Positions 1 through 12,431 of a stretch of DNA of 64,000 nt are shown here, one piece after another. Position 1 is the stretch's first letter. Each line of letters begins with the position of its first letter. The position numbers were made by a program, and so were the translations under genes. This DNA is from Kudoa neothunni (taxonomy: Eukaryota; Cnidaria), in contig OZ199839.1 in NCBI GenBank assembly GCA_964304625.1, positions 11,594,001-11,658,000 of the forward strand, written 5' to 3'. Below the pieces are notes generated by a model, which had not been told where the DNA came from, did no database searches, and saw only the letters and a list, made by a program, of their open reading frames with translations.

Positions 1-84
1 ATCAGTAAAAGCGGCATTGTGTGGGGTTTTAGTAAACCGATAACGTCAAGAAAAGGCTCGGCAATACCATGAAAACACCGCCTA
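1..84 (+). CDS. possible 3' end of a coding exon (partial, unidentified)
   Basis: Frame 1 is open from the window edge to a TGA at 82-84 and reads ISKSGIVWGFSKPITSRKG... This patch is richer in GC than the AT-rich DNA after it. A polyadenylation-like AATAAA follows at about 160-165. Together these would suit the last few codons of a plus-strand gene that begins outside the window. I recognise no family. The stretch is short enough that chance openness is a fair alternative. Confidence 0.25.
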
Positions 85-412
85 GCCCTACTTCGTATTT
101 TACTCAGCAGTTTGAAAGCATGTTAGTTTGCTTTCATCCTATGTACTATCATAATTTTTTGAATAAATAATCTAATATATCAATTTTATGAAGATTTCAT
201 TTCAGAGGTGATTGAATTCTATTAATAAATTTCTCCAAATAGATTATATTTACTTTTTACGATTCTATAAATGTATTTTATGTGTGTAAATGGAAGTTTG
301 CCATATCTATTTTAATTAGCGGTCACCTGTGAATAATTAAATTCTTACAAAAAATAAACATTAATTAATTTTATAAAATTTTTATTACATTCTATGTAAG
401 TAAAATGAATAA

Positions 413-1872
413 CACAATCGAACCTGGATATTAAGCAATTTTTTGGGAATGGAAATAAATTACACAATGGGGAGATTTTACGCAATACAGGCTATTAGCG
501 CGAGCGCGTTACGTATAAAAAACAAAAATTTATTCGGGTTTAAAATTTAAAATTACCGGTAATTTCAGTTTGTTTGCATTAATTTTTGATTATATTAAAT
601 AGGAACTCCATAACTGGATGTGTTTTGAAAATAATGCTGTTGAGTTTTTGAACATAAAAGTTTTATAATTAAATTATTTGAATATTTGAGTTCCGCAATT
701 GACACAAGCGTTTTATCTTTTACAAGGTTTGGATTGATATTTCATTAAATCTATCTACTATATGCGCTTCAGTTAAAGCTATTGATTCTCCGTTTCTTCA
801 ATGTTGTTGATTTCGTCATAATTTTTTATCGAAAAATTAAAGTTGATAAACAATTAAATAATGTGTCAAATTTTTCAACATTTTTTCGGAAAAATCATGA
901 TTTAAGTTTTCATTATCAAATAATGTTTAATTTAATATTTTGGAGAGTTAAAATACAAGGTTCAAAAAGTCTAGATTCTCTTAAGAAATTTTAAGTGATA
1001 GTCGTTGATACGCTTTCCGTTGCATGTTTTAAAGTTTAAATAAAACCAAAATGATATTCTTAAATAAATTTGAGTTATTCATATTTATTATGTTTCACTA
1101 TTTCTATCCTAGTGACATTGTTGGGAATTTTCCCAAAAAATTAATCATAGTTTGATTATTTACATTGTTGGTTTCACCATAAAATTTTTTATAATTAATT
1201 CCAAGCCTATGTTTAAATCCCAAGAACCAAACATTACTACCGGTGAAATTGTCTATGTTTATGGATTTAACGTTATTTTTGTCTTTTTCACGATGACGTA
1301 GATGACGTAAGCAAGCACAACTTTTTTCTCATTTGCATTTTAGCTATCCATGTAAAGAATAAACTATCTAACTCTGTGTACTTGTCTTCATTTATTTTTT
1401 TTTTGAAGCCGAAATAGTAGAATTAATGATATCAATTTGGAAAGCTAAAATTATATTAATAATAGGGCGCCTTGAAAATATATTATATTTTGTTTCGATA
1501 ATTTTATATTATTAGATGGTTTAGGATGTTTAAAGATCGTTGCATTTTCTCCTTTGAGTGATTTAATCGAATTATAATATTCGATAATTTCAATTTTTTC
1601 AGCCACCGTTCGCTAATTCCTTAACATTTTTTTGCAAAATTCAAAAATAGGATTAATTGAGGATGGAAGTGGACTAGATGTTACGCAGTAGCGAGATTTT
1701 AGTTTTAACGATATATCTTAAATTTATATTTCTCTAATAAACATTTTCATCTTTTTTCGCTCCGGTAACATTAATTTAAATAATATACAAGCAAAGTGTA
1801 AGTAAACAATTTAAAACATCCGTTATATTTCAACAAACTTGAGAAATTACGCAATATCCAGCTTCGACTGTA
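413..1872. mobile_element. pogo/Tigger-like DNA element, no coding left
   Basis: Inverted ends match: CAATCGAACCTGGATATT from 415, and on the other strand CAGTCGAAGCTGGATATT reading inward from 1870. The CAGTCGAA start is typical of pogo/Tigger ends. TA follows the right end; the left flank is CA, so the TA duplication is imperfect. The 1.45-kb interior has only short chance frames and no transposase that I could recognise, so this is non-autonomous or very old. Confidence 0.6.
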
Positions 1873-1927
1873 CTTGTTTAACTACACTCTTATTTATTCT
1901 TAGAATATATTGACTACAAAACGTCGT

Positions 1928-2140
1928 GGGTTAAATTGGACCACTAAAGTCCTTAAAGGATAATATTTTTTCAACACCTAATTTTTATTCAATCGGTTTA
2001 AGATTTTAAAAGAATGAAAAATATTCAAAAATAGGATATTAAATAGAATTTCACGAATTTCTGATTATTACATACATAATACCTGGTAAATTAATCATGA
2101 TTTGAGGCCTAATAGACCTCAACGTCCTTAACGGGTTAAT
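1928..2140. repeat. two piggyBac-like terminal sequences in the same orientation
   Basis: Read on the minus strand, the sequence from 2139 starts TTAACCCGTTAAGGACGTTG and the sequence from about 1966 starts TTATCCTTTAAGGACTTTAG. They are recognisably the same sequence. TTAA followed by CCC is the classic piggyBac end and insertion site. No facing left end or transposase was found nearby, so these look like two stranded ends, or a partial duplication. Confidence 0.4.
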
Positions 2141-3420
2141 GTCTTATTACATGTTTAAAATTTTTTGTACAAAATACGCATGGTTTTGACGATAATTTCA
2201 CATTGAAATATTCCCCAGCACGGACACGTTATTGCTAAATGCAGAGGTCACAAAATTTTTTGATTTTCATAAGCTTTTAGGGTTGGATTAAAATTTTTTT
2301 GAAGAACAGTTGTAAAATGAAACAAAAGTAATATAAATATAAAAAATAATGAATATGTATTTGTATGTGAACGTGATTATAACAGGAAATTGAGTCATGT
2401 GACAGAATTTAGTATATTTCCGTTTTGAGACACCCTATGGGAGATCGGACCATCCGTCGTCTACCGTATAATACCAAAAAAATCGTGATTTTATGTATAT
2501 TTGTGATTATAAACAAGAATTACAATTTTTTCGAGAATAAAATTCACAGTTTATTAATTTTATCATACTCAAATTGTGTAGATTCTAATAAGAAGTTCAT
2601 TATTCGAGTTTTAAATATTTTTATTATTTCTTTTCTATCCAACACTCTGAGATAAGTAAATAATTTTGTAAAATACTGTATATGATGCTATAAAATATCT
2701 AAGGAACGGTTATTATTGCCCATCATTTAAATTGCTATTATCAAATCAATTAAACCCAATCAGATAAAAATTAGAGATATTTGATTTAATTGAATAAGCT
2801 TAAACAATTTCAAATTTAAAACTCTTAGGAATATAGGAATCAAATAAAAATTAACACATATATCATCGATTTGTACATTTTACATTTAGGACCTTGCTAT
2901 ACTAGTGAGTCGATTTTCTCTTCTGTTTCAATTAAAATAAAATAAAAATAAAAAGGAGATTAAGTGTGGATTTTTAATCAATACTCATATAATAAAATAA
3001 TGCATTGATAGTCTTTAAGTAAGTTAACACAACTTCACGTGCGTAAGCGTATTCGAGTGTTAGGAGGTTCACCGCGGGTCGGATTAAATGTATCGGAGGT
3101 CTGGATTTGGCCCACAGTCCGTATTTTCGTGGCCACCGCCAAATGCTAATAAGATTTGAGAATCGTTCATTTCAAAATAACTTATTAATTCGAATAATTA
3201 AGATATTTATCATAAAAATATCTCTTTATTTTTGGTAATATCTTTAATCGTAACATTGGATTTCCCGATCATTATGAGATATTTTGCAATAACGTAATAT
3301 TATTTTGTAATAATTATTAAATTCTATAAATTAAAGTGATTTTTATATAAATTTTTGTCACAAATGAAGATAGACTTAAACTCTGTGCTAAGAAAAATTT
3401 TCAATACCACAAAACTAATG
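2141..3420. other. non-coding, nothing firm
   Basis: I see no gene here. The open frame at 2425-2655 is low-complexity AT-rich translation without family similarity. At 3055-3140 there is a GC-richer patch (TCTGGATTTGGCCCACAG) that faintly recalls a hAT terminus, but no partner end was found. Confidence 0.5.
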
Positions 3421-4261
3421 CAATCAAAACTCGATTATACGGGAAATTTGGAACCAGCGATTTTCACTCCAGATAGCGAGGTTCCGGTTAATCGAATGCA
3501 GAAGCTATTTGCATAATTAAATTTAATCCTAAACGTCAAGTCCGCTTGTACAAAAAGAAATTTTAATCTAAGCAACTCAAACTTACAAGTTGTTTATAGG
3601 TTTAATTTTTTAGAATCTGCTATATTTAATTATTTCCGGTCCCTAAGAGCGGAACTGTTGATCGGAAAGAATTAAATATAGGCAAAACTAATGCCACCAG
3701 AATATTATTTATCGTGGCAACTGCACGATTGGGTTATTGAAATTTCTACTTAAAGAATTTTTTATTTGATTTATAGATAATTTGGCTTTTAAAATTTAAA
3801 TTAAATATAATGGCATATCTATTAACCAATAACATGGAGACTTAAAGAAAAAACAGTACATAATTAAAGAAGGAAAACACGTCTACAAAGAAGTAATCCA
3901 CTTATTTAAATAATCGGTAGCTAATGTTTATTTAAAATAAATACATGTTTACCTTCAAACTAGTATCAATTTATATAAGAACTGAATGCTTAACTTAAAT
4001 TTTAAATGAGAAATTTATGAATAATTAACCTAGAAGTATTTTTGTTTAAAATATTGCATTGGTATATATGTTACATTGTATATATCGGGAGTAGATTGGT
4101 GGTACTTTTATCCAGAATTATGATTAAATAGCTGTTCCAATTTTAGATTATCGAAATTCCGGATAATCGAATATTTATCAACACGTAATTTCAATAAAAT
4201 CCAAATAAAATTTAAAATATCTTCTGTATAGTGCGAATTCAAGATTATCGAGGTTGGCCTG
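3421..4261. mobile_element. Tigger-type MITE, copy A, with a nested repeat
   Basis: The left end reads CAATCAAAACTCGATTATAC from 3421. The right end read inward from 4261 is CAGGCCAACCTCGATAATCT, flanked by TA. Most of the right 0.45 kb is clearly homologous to 21855-22473 (copy B): both share a GGTTCCGG block near the left end, AATTTCTAC...AAAG inside, and a long stretch around ATGATTAAATAG before the right end. Copy A carries about 0.2 kb that copy B lacks (about 3512-3735), listed separately. No coding capacity. Confidence 0.7.
3512..3735 (+). repeat. about 0.2-kb dispersed repeat nested in the Tigger MITE
   Basis: This block contains TTTTAGAATCTGCTATATTT and AATATTATTTATCGTG. The same series of blocks occurs on the minus strand at about 50915-51129. 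Homology starts near TTTAATCCTAA and ends near TTTATCGTG. It interrupts MITE copy A relative to copy B, so it inserted after the MITE. No clear inverted ends were seen, so the class is unknown. Confidence 0.6.
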
Positions 4262-7133
4262 TATTAGTAATAGCGAAATAATTTATTTATTTATTATTTT
4301 GTTACTCTGTGTTTTTATGTATTTTGAATAAAATAGAATTAACACAGTGAGAGCCATTAATCCGTCCAAGTTTAAATGGTGTTAATATTTTGGCTCTTTC
4401 TCGTTTTTTGTTTCTGCCCGATAGAGATAATTTCAATTCTATTTTTAAAGAAGAGAAAATGACTGCAGGCAGTTTAATTTAAATTAAGGTAAATCATTTG
4501 TTTTGTTAAGTCTGTTGAAATGATGCATACAAATGATGTTGAGATAAAAATCATTTTTTATATACTTGGATATGCAAACATGTTTTATTTTAATGACATT
4601 TTTTGATGTCTTCACCATTGGTCATCTTATCGAGAATTTTAAAATATATCATCCCATATTTATTCATGGTCGATTCAACCTGAATATTTATACATCGTTC
4701 AAATGTAACAATGAAATGACAAAATATTTCTAGCTGAGCTCTCCCTTAACTATCTCATATCCGAAAATGAGACCTCAATTTTAAATTTTAAATATTTATC
4801 TTTTGTTTCTTATTCAAATTTCATGGTCTTTGGCATATGTGAATCTCGTTTTAATGATAGATTCATAGTTTCTTCTCTTAGGAATCTGGATAGTGGATTT
4901 AATAATGTAAAGGGAGTTGCATATAATCCTATAAACTGCGCGTAGGTTTGTCTAAATTCTAAACTTTTCGTTTATTGTTCTTATGTGATTGTTCAGTCGT
5001 AATAGGAAATTACAGTCTATCAAAGATAAAATATTCAATTTTCTATCATCTCCATGCTTCTGAATCTTTACTACGCCTTTTTTATTGTAATATAATGAAA
5101 GCGTCTCAACAGCTTAAAAATTATCCTTTAAAATATTATTTATTATCAATACATTCTTATCATTTTTTAAACTAATTTTTGAGTGTATTAAACCTTGTTT
5201 TAAACTATGAGAATAGCTGAAATTCTAAATGAACTGAAAATTCGTAGTANNNNNNNNNNNNNNNNNNNNNNNNNNNNNNNNNNNNNNNNNNNNNNNNNNN
5301 NNNNNNNNNNNNNNNNNNNNNNNNNNNNNNNNNNNNNNNNNNNNNNNNNNNNNNNNNNNNNNNNNNNNNNNNNNNNNNNNNNNNNNNNNNNNNNNNNNNN
5401 NNNNNNNNNNNNNNNNNNNNNNNNNNNNNNNNNNNNNNNNNNNNNNNNNTGAGGCGTTCTCTTCCGTACATTATTTGGTTTATTTTAATAAAAATATTAT
5501 ACTTATAAAAAAGAACATTAATTGATGGAAACTCAACACAAGCAATTCTAAATTCTGGCCGAATCCTTCTTCGATCAACGTCAGCTTCACGATTAGTTTC
5601 TATTATGTTGCAATAAACACACACTCATATGTTTTCGTTTAAATGACTTAATTCATTGTTCCAATGTTTAATAATATTTTTAGGATTTGCATCATTCAGA
5701 ATTAAGAGTAAGTAAATGAATTATAATGTCTTTTAGTCATTCACTAACATTTAAATTTAGTTATTGTGTAATAATTTTAATAATCTGTATTTAAATTAAA
5801 GATACATTTTCTGATCCATCTATTTTAAGTAGATATTGTTTTTGTGTATTGATTCCCTGAAGAATTTTGACATACTGAATTTTAATTTAACCGGTTCGTT
5901 CCTAATGATGCGATATGGCATCATTTTGTTAATTAGTGAATTTCTCTGTTATTTTAAATTTCTGAAAGACAAAATTTGTCATATTATTAGATGAAAATCA
6001 ATTTTATCAATAAAATTTTTTTAAAATGTTAGATCTATATATTTTTATGGTATAAAATAGATAATAATACTTGCTATTGGGATTAGAAAAGCTGATCCTT
6101 TCGAACGATAATTATAAGACTGAAGAAACTATTTTATTCAACTAATAAAAATTTATTGTATTAGTCTAATTAAATAACTTTAAAAATTAGATTCAAATAG
6201 AGGAAAGTTTTAACATTAAGGCCTAAAATGACAAATAAACAATGATACTATATGGCTCTTTGAGTGTTGTGGTGTCGCTCTTGAACAAAATTTTTTTTAA
6301 TTCGAATAGCACGTTAATTCGGAAAAAACAGAAGAGTTTAAACTATTTATCATGTGAAGAAACAAAACTTTTAATCGTAAACTAGATAATATTTTTGATT
6401 ATAAAAATAGTTAAAAACTACCATATAGTTTTAATATTTGATGCAAATCAGAATTGTTACTAGTTTCATTAAGGAAAAAAAATAAAACTAATGTTTATCC
6501 ATTACCAAAGTGATAGATGTCGAAAGAATAAAACACGCATTCAAACTTTAAATATGATTCATAATACCAACTCATCAAGCGAATTTTGGAAATACGTTCA
6601 CGAATCCAAATATTTCAAAACTAGAAAAAATTTGCCTCAAACTTGTTTCTATATTTGGAAAAACTTATTGTTGTAGGCTTATTTATTCACCAATGAAGTC
6701 TGTAAAATCGAAGTATCACGGATCTCCCCCTCGCAAACAAACACCTGACGGATCTAATTCGTACAGCGTTAACAACATACGAAGCAAATTATTGTCAGAT
6801 CACTGATAATATGGAAACATAATAAATTGTAACATCAGAAACAATTTCTAGAAAAATTTTTACTAAAGCATTAAACTCTTGTGTTATTATCTTGTTCGTA
6901 AATATTTAATTTTATTTTGGTGATACTACCATATATGACTAAATATGAAAAATATTTTATTATTATTGCGACTTTTTCCATAGAGAAAATGTCTCTTAGA
7001 TCATTATCTATTAATTTACTTTTTTTGAATAATCATCATAAATTATACCTGTAATAATTATAAGTTTTCTAGCGATTAAGTGAATAAGAAAAAATGGAAA
7101 AACCTTTATTTATAATTATACAACAATTTATCT
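4262..7133. other. intergenic, AT-rich, with a 200-N assembly gap at 5250-5449
   Basis: No supportable gene. Open frames crossing 5250-5449 are artefacts of the N run. The frame at 6491-6676 has no recognisable domain. The gap is exactly 200 bases, so it is a placeholder and its true length is unknown. Confidence 0.6.
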
Positions 7134-8300
7134 TACTGGATTTTACTTCCAAAACCGGATTGCGTCCTAAAGTACGTCTTGTTAAAAAAACATGTCAAGT
7201 AGTCAGCACAGCAACGAAATTAGAGAAATCGCCATTGGTTTGGTGATTAATGAATGGAAATCCCTAAAACAGGTGGCTTACAATCTAAAAATTCCAAGGA
7301 CTACCCTCAACGACATGATAAAAAAATACAGAAAACCCGAACCGACGGAAAAAAGGCCTGTGTGGCGGTGCAAAAAGATTAAACTAACTGAGGATAATAA
7401 ACGTCATCTTCTGGAATTAGTAACTGATGATTGCATCATTATGATCACATCAAAGATAGAGAAACTCAACATAGATATTAGCCAAACTACCATTCGGAGA
7501 CGGCTTAAGTCATTGAAGATATCTTTTAAAATGGCACGGCGGATACCTCAGTGCAGGAATTGTATGCAAGTGAAGCAAGAGAGAAAGGACTATGCAACAT
7601 GGTATACAAACCTTCCAATTAATGTAAGGTATGAACAATTAATCTCCATGGACGACGACCCATTTTCCGTCCATATGCTTTGTTCTCACCGGGGTTCTCC
7701 TGTTGGAACTACACCGACTCCAGTTGTAGTAAATGACAGAGGACCTAATGTCACGATGATTATTGCAGTGCGTGCATTGCGAAGCGATAACCGGTGGAGT
7801 AAACTGTTCCATTTTTCAAGAATTTTTACGCAAAATCCAAGAAATATTAGGAAAAGGAGATTACATTATTTTAATGGACAATGTAAGATTCCATCACTCA
7901 AACCTCAAACGTGGAATTTTATGATGATTATCCTTATGAGTTTAGATATCTCCATCGGTACTCTCCATTTTTAAACCCAGGTGAAGAGGTTTTCTCACAA
8001 AATAAAGGAAATGTGAGAAAAGAAGGTTCAATTAGTGGAAACTCTAATTTATTAGATACAATGGGAATCTGTGTGCAAGTTGTCATTGAATCCAACAAGA
8101 AGAATTACTTTCGGCATTGCAAAACGTTTTTGACTTCATGTCATATATTAAAGGATATGTTAAGAGATTAACAACAAATACATATTAAAAATATATAATA
8201 CTTAACACAATTGTGAGTTTTTTATAATTTTACCACGTTTTTATAGGACAATCCGGTTTCGAATGTCAGGAGATACGGTTTTGGAAGTAAAAATCTGGTA
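7134..8300 (+). mobile_element. Tc1/mariner (IS630-like) element with decayed transposase
   Basis: The element is bounded by TA at both ends. Its inverted ends read CTGGATTTTACTTCCAAAAC (left) and CCAGATTTTTACTTCCAAAA (right, minus strand). The transposase begins at ATG 7192 with an HTH region (SLKQVAYNLKIPRTTL) and has the first catalytic aspartate in ISMDDDPF. A frameshift near 7790 moves the frame, after which LMDNVRFHH carries the second aspartate. A second shift near 7900 leads to YSPFLNPGEEVFSQ with the glutamate, ending near 8171. With two shifts it cannot be functional. The right end also repeats ACCGGATTG further inside, as if the right inverted repeat carried an extra ~20 bp. Confidence 0.85.
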
Positions 8301-9723
8301 ATATTCACCAACAATTTCCCAAAAATTTAATTTCCAAATAAGAAAGAGATACATAAATGATTTTAATGCCTTGTGACTCTTGAAAATTTGGACAATCTTA
8401 AAGTTGGCTCCCGATCTGGATAAGTCTAACCACCCCTGCCATACGGCATCATTTGGCGGAGGTCGATTACGCGTGGAAGAATGGTGATGGATGCTGATTT
8501 TATTATTAAAAAAATGGAGAGGATGATAATACAGCTTATATTACTTCCAGATCCTGGAAAATCCGATGCTGGTGGTATTTTTTGGGAGAAATAATAATTT
8601 TATGTTTGTAAATGAATTAATTGATTAACTATGAGAAGGGCATTGATCTAATAACATAAGAACGTTTCTGTTTTCTCTAAAAAATTTATTGTCCAAATCT
8701 TTTTGTATCTCATAGAAAATAGCCGCTGATATTCAACCATTTTTTTGAGAGAAACACTTGCAAGGAAAATCATTCGCCCCTTTATAACAAGGTGGTTTTT
8801 GAAACTTACCAAAAACAAAGAGCGAAAGTTTTTCTCCAACCAAAGATGCAGTTACCAACACGGTCACACTTTTTTTTGATCGTTTACAATCCCTCTCTTC
8901 GATTTCGTCTTTTGTTGTATATTAAGTAAGTTGGGGAAGTTGTTTGTAAAAAACAGAAAATTCGTCAAGATTAAATACATTTTCATGATTGTAATTACTC
9001 ATTATATCCGAATATAGTCCAACCCATTCATTATTTGCCATCACATCCGCACTACCTGCCTCGCCGTGAAGCTTTGGATTTTTCAAACTGAACGATGTTT
9101 TGAAATTACAAAATCATCCATTACTAGAATGAAAATCTTCGACTTAAGATCATTTGCTATAATCATCGCCATTTCTTTAATTATAAATTTTCAGATGTTT
9201 TTCTTTTTTTCTCGCATGCTAACTATCCTATTATACAACTTACTTTCAATCTGAGTGTATTTTCCCAGAGAAACTCGTGTTTGGTCAATTGAAACGTTTG
9301 AACTAATAAGTTCATTTTTTTATAACGTTGTATCGAGAGAGGAATGACCAATCCTGATTTGTCAAAAGCTAAAATCTAGTCATTATTTGGCAGGTTAAAA
9401 TGTTTCATTGTTATCATTTTTCCCCAGATATTGTTTTAGTTGCGTCGTAATATTGAATTATTCGAATGTTTTCTTCTCTGCTTCTTTGAGATCGTCCAAT
9501 CATTATTTGGTTGGGTCAAATATAGGATTAATCGTATTATTTTATCAAAAACGCCACGCAATAACTAAGCCATCGATTTCGGTAATTTTGAGTTTCATTG
9601 AATCAACAACTAATAACTGCGATTTTTAAAAATGTTACCTATTAATTAGAATACTTTTTGAAACTTTTTAAGTTAGAAAACAACGAAAAATCTTTAATTA
9701 CGCTATATCGAGGCCTCACTGTA
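8301..9723 (-). mobile_element. pogo/Tigger-type transposase relic (CENP-B/jerky-like)
   Basis: On the minus strand from about 9300 down to 8640 the reading is a broken CENP-B-HTH plus DDE_1 transposase. Recognisable pieces are KLHGEAGSADVMANNEWVG, ENVFNLDEFSVFYKQLP (the family's first catalytic aspartate segment), SVTVLVTASLVGEK, KFQKPPCYKGAND and FRENRNVL. Several stops and shifts interrupt it. A pogo-like end, CAGTGAGGCCTCGATATA read inward from 9721 and flanked by TA, fits the element's 5' end. The 3' end was not found; the mariner boundary lies at 8300. Confidence 0.75.
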
Positions 9724-9879
9724 ATACGATGGTTGTTGACCAACCTGGTATTCTTAGGATTATCGGGATTATTAACGAATTTATTTGCGCTATAATTCTG
9801 TATTCTTTTTTTCATCCATCAAAATATTTAATATTTCGTCTTACAGAATTTTTTTGTAACAAGCGGTAAAATAAAAATC

Positions 9880-9945
9880 TAGGGTGATTTTCTACCTCAG
9901 AGTCCATCAGAGTGGAGTCCACTTTCTGTCCATCAGAGGGTTAAA
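9880..9945. repeat. stranded piggyBac-like right end
   Basis: Read on the minus strand from 9944 it starts TTAACCCTCTGATGGACAG and repeats TCTGATGGAC about 25 bp further in. TTAA plus CCCTCT matches the ends of the piggyBac relics at 25566 and 63287. No partner end or coding region is adjacent. The rest of 9724-10560 shows nothing I can name. Confidence 0.5.
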
Positions 9946-10559
9946 GTGATTTATAAATTCCCCAACGTAGGTAAATATAAATGATCCAAAATAAGTCATT
10001 AGAATTTTATCAATGGTTCGGTTTATTTATATAATATAAGAGACTTGGAATACAATATAAACGTATACACTAACAATTCTTCATTTAATATGAATGATTT
10101 TGGATTTGTACGATTTAACGTTCAAACGTGTTCTAATTATATTCAAATAATCATATTGTCGTTACAAATACTTTATAAGAAATACTTTATTAAAGATTGT
10201 TGATGACGCGATTTAATTGCGTCCGGTCACTTGCTGATGAATCGTTTAATTAAATCTTTTTCATATTATTAAATGAAATTATAAAAAAATTAACTACTTT
10301 CGTAATTTAGAAAATACATAGTTAAATGTTGATAATTTAGTTTTATTATTTGGCGAATTCTGCTTTAGATTTAAATTAAAAAATTTTGAAAATTTAAAAA
10401 CTAACGTTACATACATTTTCGTATAATTATTGAATAGAAAAATAATCTGACTATTAAACTGTCATTCAATAAAAAGTTCCATTTCCCCTTATTGTTTTAT
10501 GATATCATTTGTCAATTAATTACTCTCTTATGAATATAAATCAAACATCTCTTCTATTC

Positions 10560-10745
10560 TCAAAAATTTGGTTTATTAACGACCGCAGCTTCCTTCTATT
10601 GTATTGGTGTGTGCATCATTATGAATGTATCCTTTGGAATGATTGACCGTAATATGGCCATAACCAATTACACTTACCATAAATCCTTGTGTATAAGCCG
10701 CATCTATCATGCCAAACTAATTTTATCGGTCATCCCAATACATTC
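10560..10745 (-). mobile_element. Merlin (ISXO2-like) transposase fragment
   Basis: Minus-strand translation gives MIDAAYTQGFMVSVIGYGH followed by ITVNHSKGYIHNDAHTNTIE. This is the ISXO2/Merlin signature region: a Tyr-containing helix, then TVNHS...FV....HTNTIE-W. Here the expected W after the IEG is C. Only this C-terminal piece is recognisable and the frame stops soon afterwards. No inverted ends were found. Confidence 0.7.
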
Positions 10746-10942
10746 TTACATTCATTTAACACATTTAATTTAATCTAGTCACATAATTCAATCGCCAAGT
10801 CTACCGTCATTGCCTGTCGTCACACGCGCGAGTTGGTTGACGGAGTTGCAATCCACCAGGAGTGATCTCACCCTTGCAGAGGAAGTGTTACGCCCGTAGT
10901 AAATTATGGAAAGCAACGAATGACCTAACACATTTTTAAACT

Positions 10943-12238
10943 ATGTCATCGAAAAGGGCAAGATACGAATCTGCGTTTAAATTGAAAGTTGTGAATGTGT
11001 CTTTGGAAACTACCACCCGAAATGCGGCTGCTGCTGTTTTTGGCATAAATGAAAAGAAAATTCGCAAATGAAAGAAAGCTTAAGAGAGCTTGAAGATGAT
11101 TCCACGATCAAAGTGTGCGAGAAGAGGAAAACAATGTCAATGACCCAAACTAGAAATCTCCTTAGATGCTTTGGTAGCAGAAAGAAGGAATGTGGGTTTC
11201 ATCATCACTAGAAACAACATTCAAATTGAGGTTATAAAGATGTTCAAGAAGAACCGTGAGTTGTTTCAAAATTTCAAAGCTTCGAGTGGTTGGTTGAACA
11301 GATTCATGACTAGAAATAATTTAGTCTTACGCCAAACAACGAAAATTTCTCAAAAGCGACCTAAAGGCTTGGAAGATGAAATAATTTCTTTTATACAATT
11401 CATCATAAAACAATGCAAGCAGCACAATTACTTTCTCAACAATATTGGAAATATGGATAAAATTCCAATTTTTTTTGATATGGTTGGGAACAAGAAGGTC
11501 AACAATGTCGGAGAAAAAGAAATATGCGTGACATCAACAGGCATCAGAAGAAACACTTCACTGTGATTTTAGCTTGTTTAGCCAATTGAATTAAGTTCAA
11601 GTCTATGGTGATTCTCAAGAGGAAAACATTTCCTTAAAAAGAAAAGTTTCCTCTTGGCATCGTTCCCCATGTACAGGAGCGTGGTTGGATGAATAACGAA
11701 GGGGGTCTGAAATGGATTAATGACGTATGATCTAAACGTCCTGGTGGCTTATTGAAGAAACGTTCGCTTTTGGAATGGGGAAAGTTCAAATCTCATCTTG
11801 TGGAACATGCCAAGCAGCATTTGCAGAAAAAAAAAAACACAGACATTGCTGTTATACCTAGTGGTTTGACAACAATTCTCCAGCCTCTCGATGTTTCACT
11901 AAATGAATCTTTCAAAGAGAGGCTTCGAGCAGCGTGAAACGAATGGATGAACATGGAAACCATCAGGTTATTCGTGGTGGAAACTTCAAAGTCCCCTGTT
12001 TACCCAATGTGTTTCAATGGATTCTGCAAGCCTGGGAGGATTTGAAGCCGAAATAATTTTAAAATCCGTCAAGAAGTGTTACATCAGCATTGCAATGGAT
12101 GAATCAGAGAACGATGTTTTATGGGAGCATGACGAAGAAACTTCACGTTCTGATTCCGATAAATTCGATCCTTACGACGACTCAGTTTTATCCCACGAAT
12201 GGAATCAAGTGTTAAAGATATCGGATGACAGTGACTAA
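10943..12238 (+). pseudogene. pogo-type transposase with Brinker-like N-terminus, broken
   Basis: From ATG 10943 (MSSKRARYESAFKLKVVN) there is a Brinker/pogo-like DNA-binding start with RNAAAAVFGINEKKIRK. Then come a CENP-B HTH region (NFKASSGWLNRFMTRNN) and the DDE_1 core: NIGNMDKIPIFFDMVGNKK, RPGGLLKKRSLLEWGKFKSH, DIAVIPSGLTTILQPLDVSL and NEWM. The end is an acidic C-terminus (MDESENDVLWEHDEE) finishing at TAA 12236. Several stops and frameshifts break it. In DDE_1 relatives the second aspartate lies in a WDxFRSH motif; here the motif reads EWGKFKSH, so that residue is lost too. Terminal repeats were not found. Confidence 0.85.
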
Positions 12239-12431
12239 CATTAATTATCTCATTACTTGAGTAAAAATGCCGGATATTCCCTAGTGTCTTATGGTTGAAT
12301 AAACTATTTGTAGCATTTGTACATTCCAAAAGGTACGTTAACCATCAAACATAGTGACAAGTTTCTAGATATAATTTTTAGACTGTGTGTATGTCATTAT
12401 ATAAGGCTCATTCTATGCTATAATCTTGGAC

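Noticed and set aside
3055-3140. GC-richer patch resembling a hAT terminus
   Set aside because: No CAGGG end, no partner repeat and no target duplication could be found.
5205-5624. Long open frames across 5250-5449 and 42378-42577
   Set aside because: They consist mostly of undetermined bases in assembly gaps.
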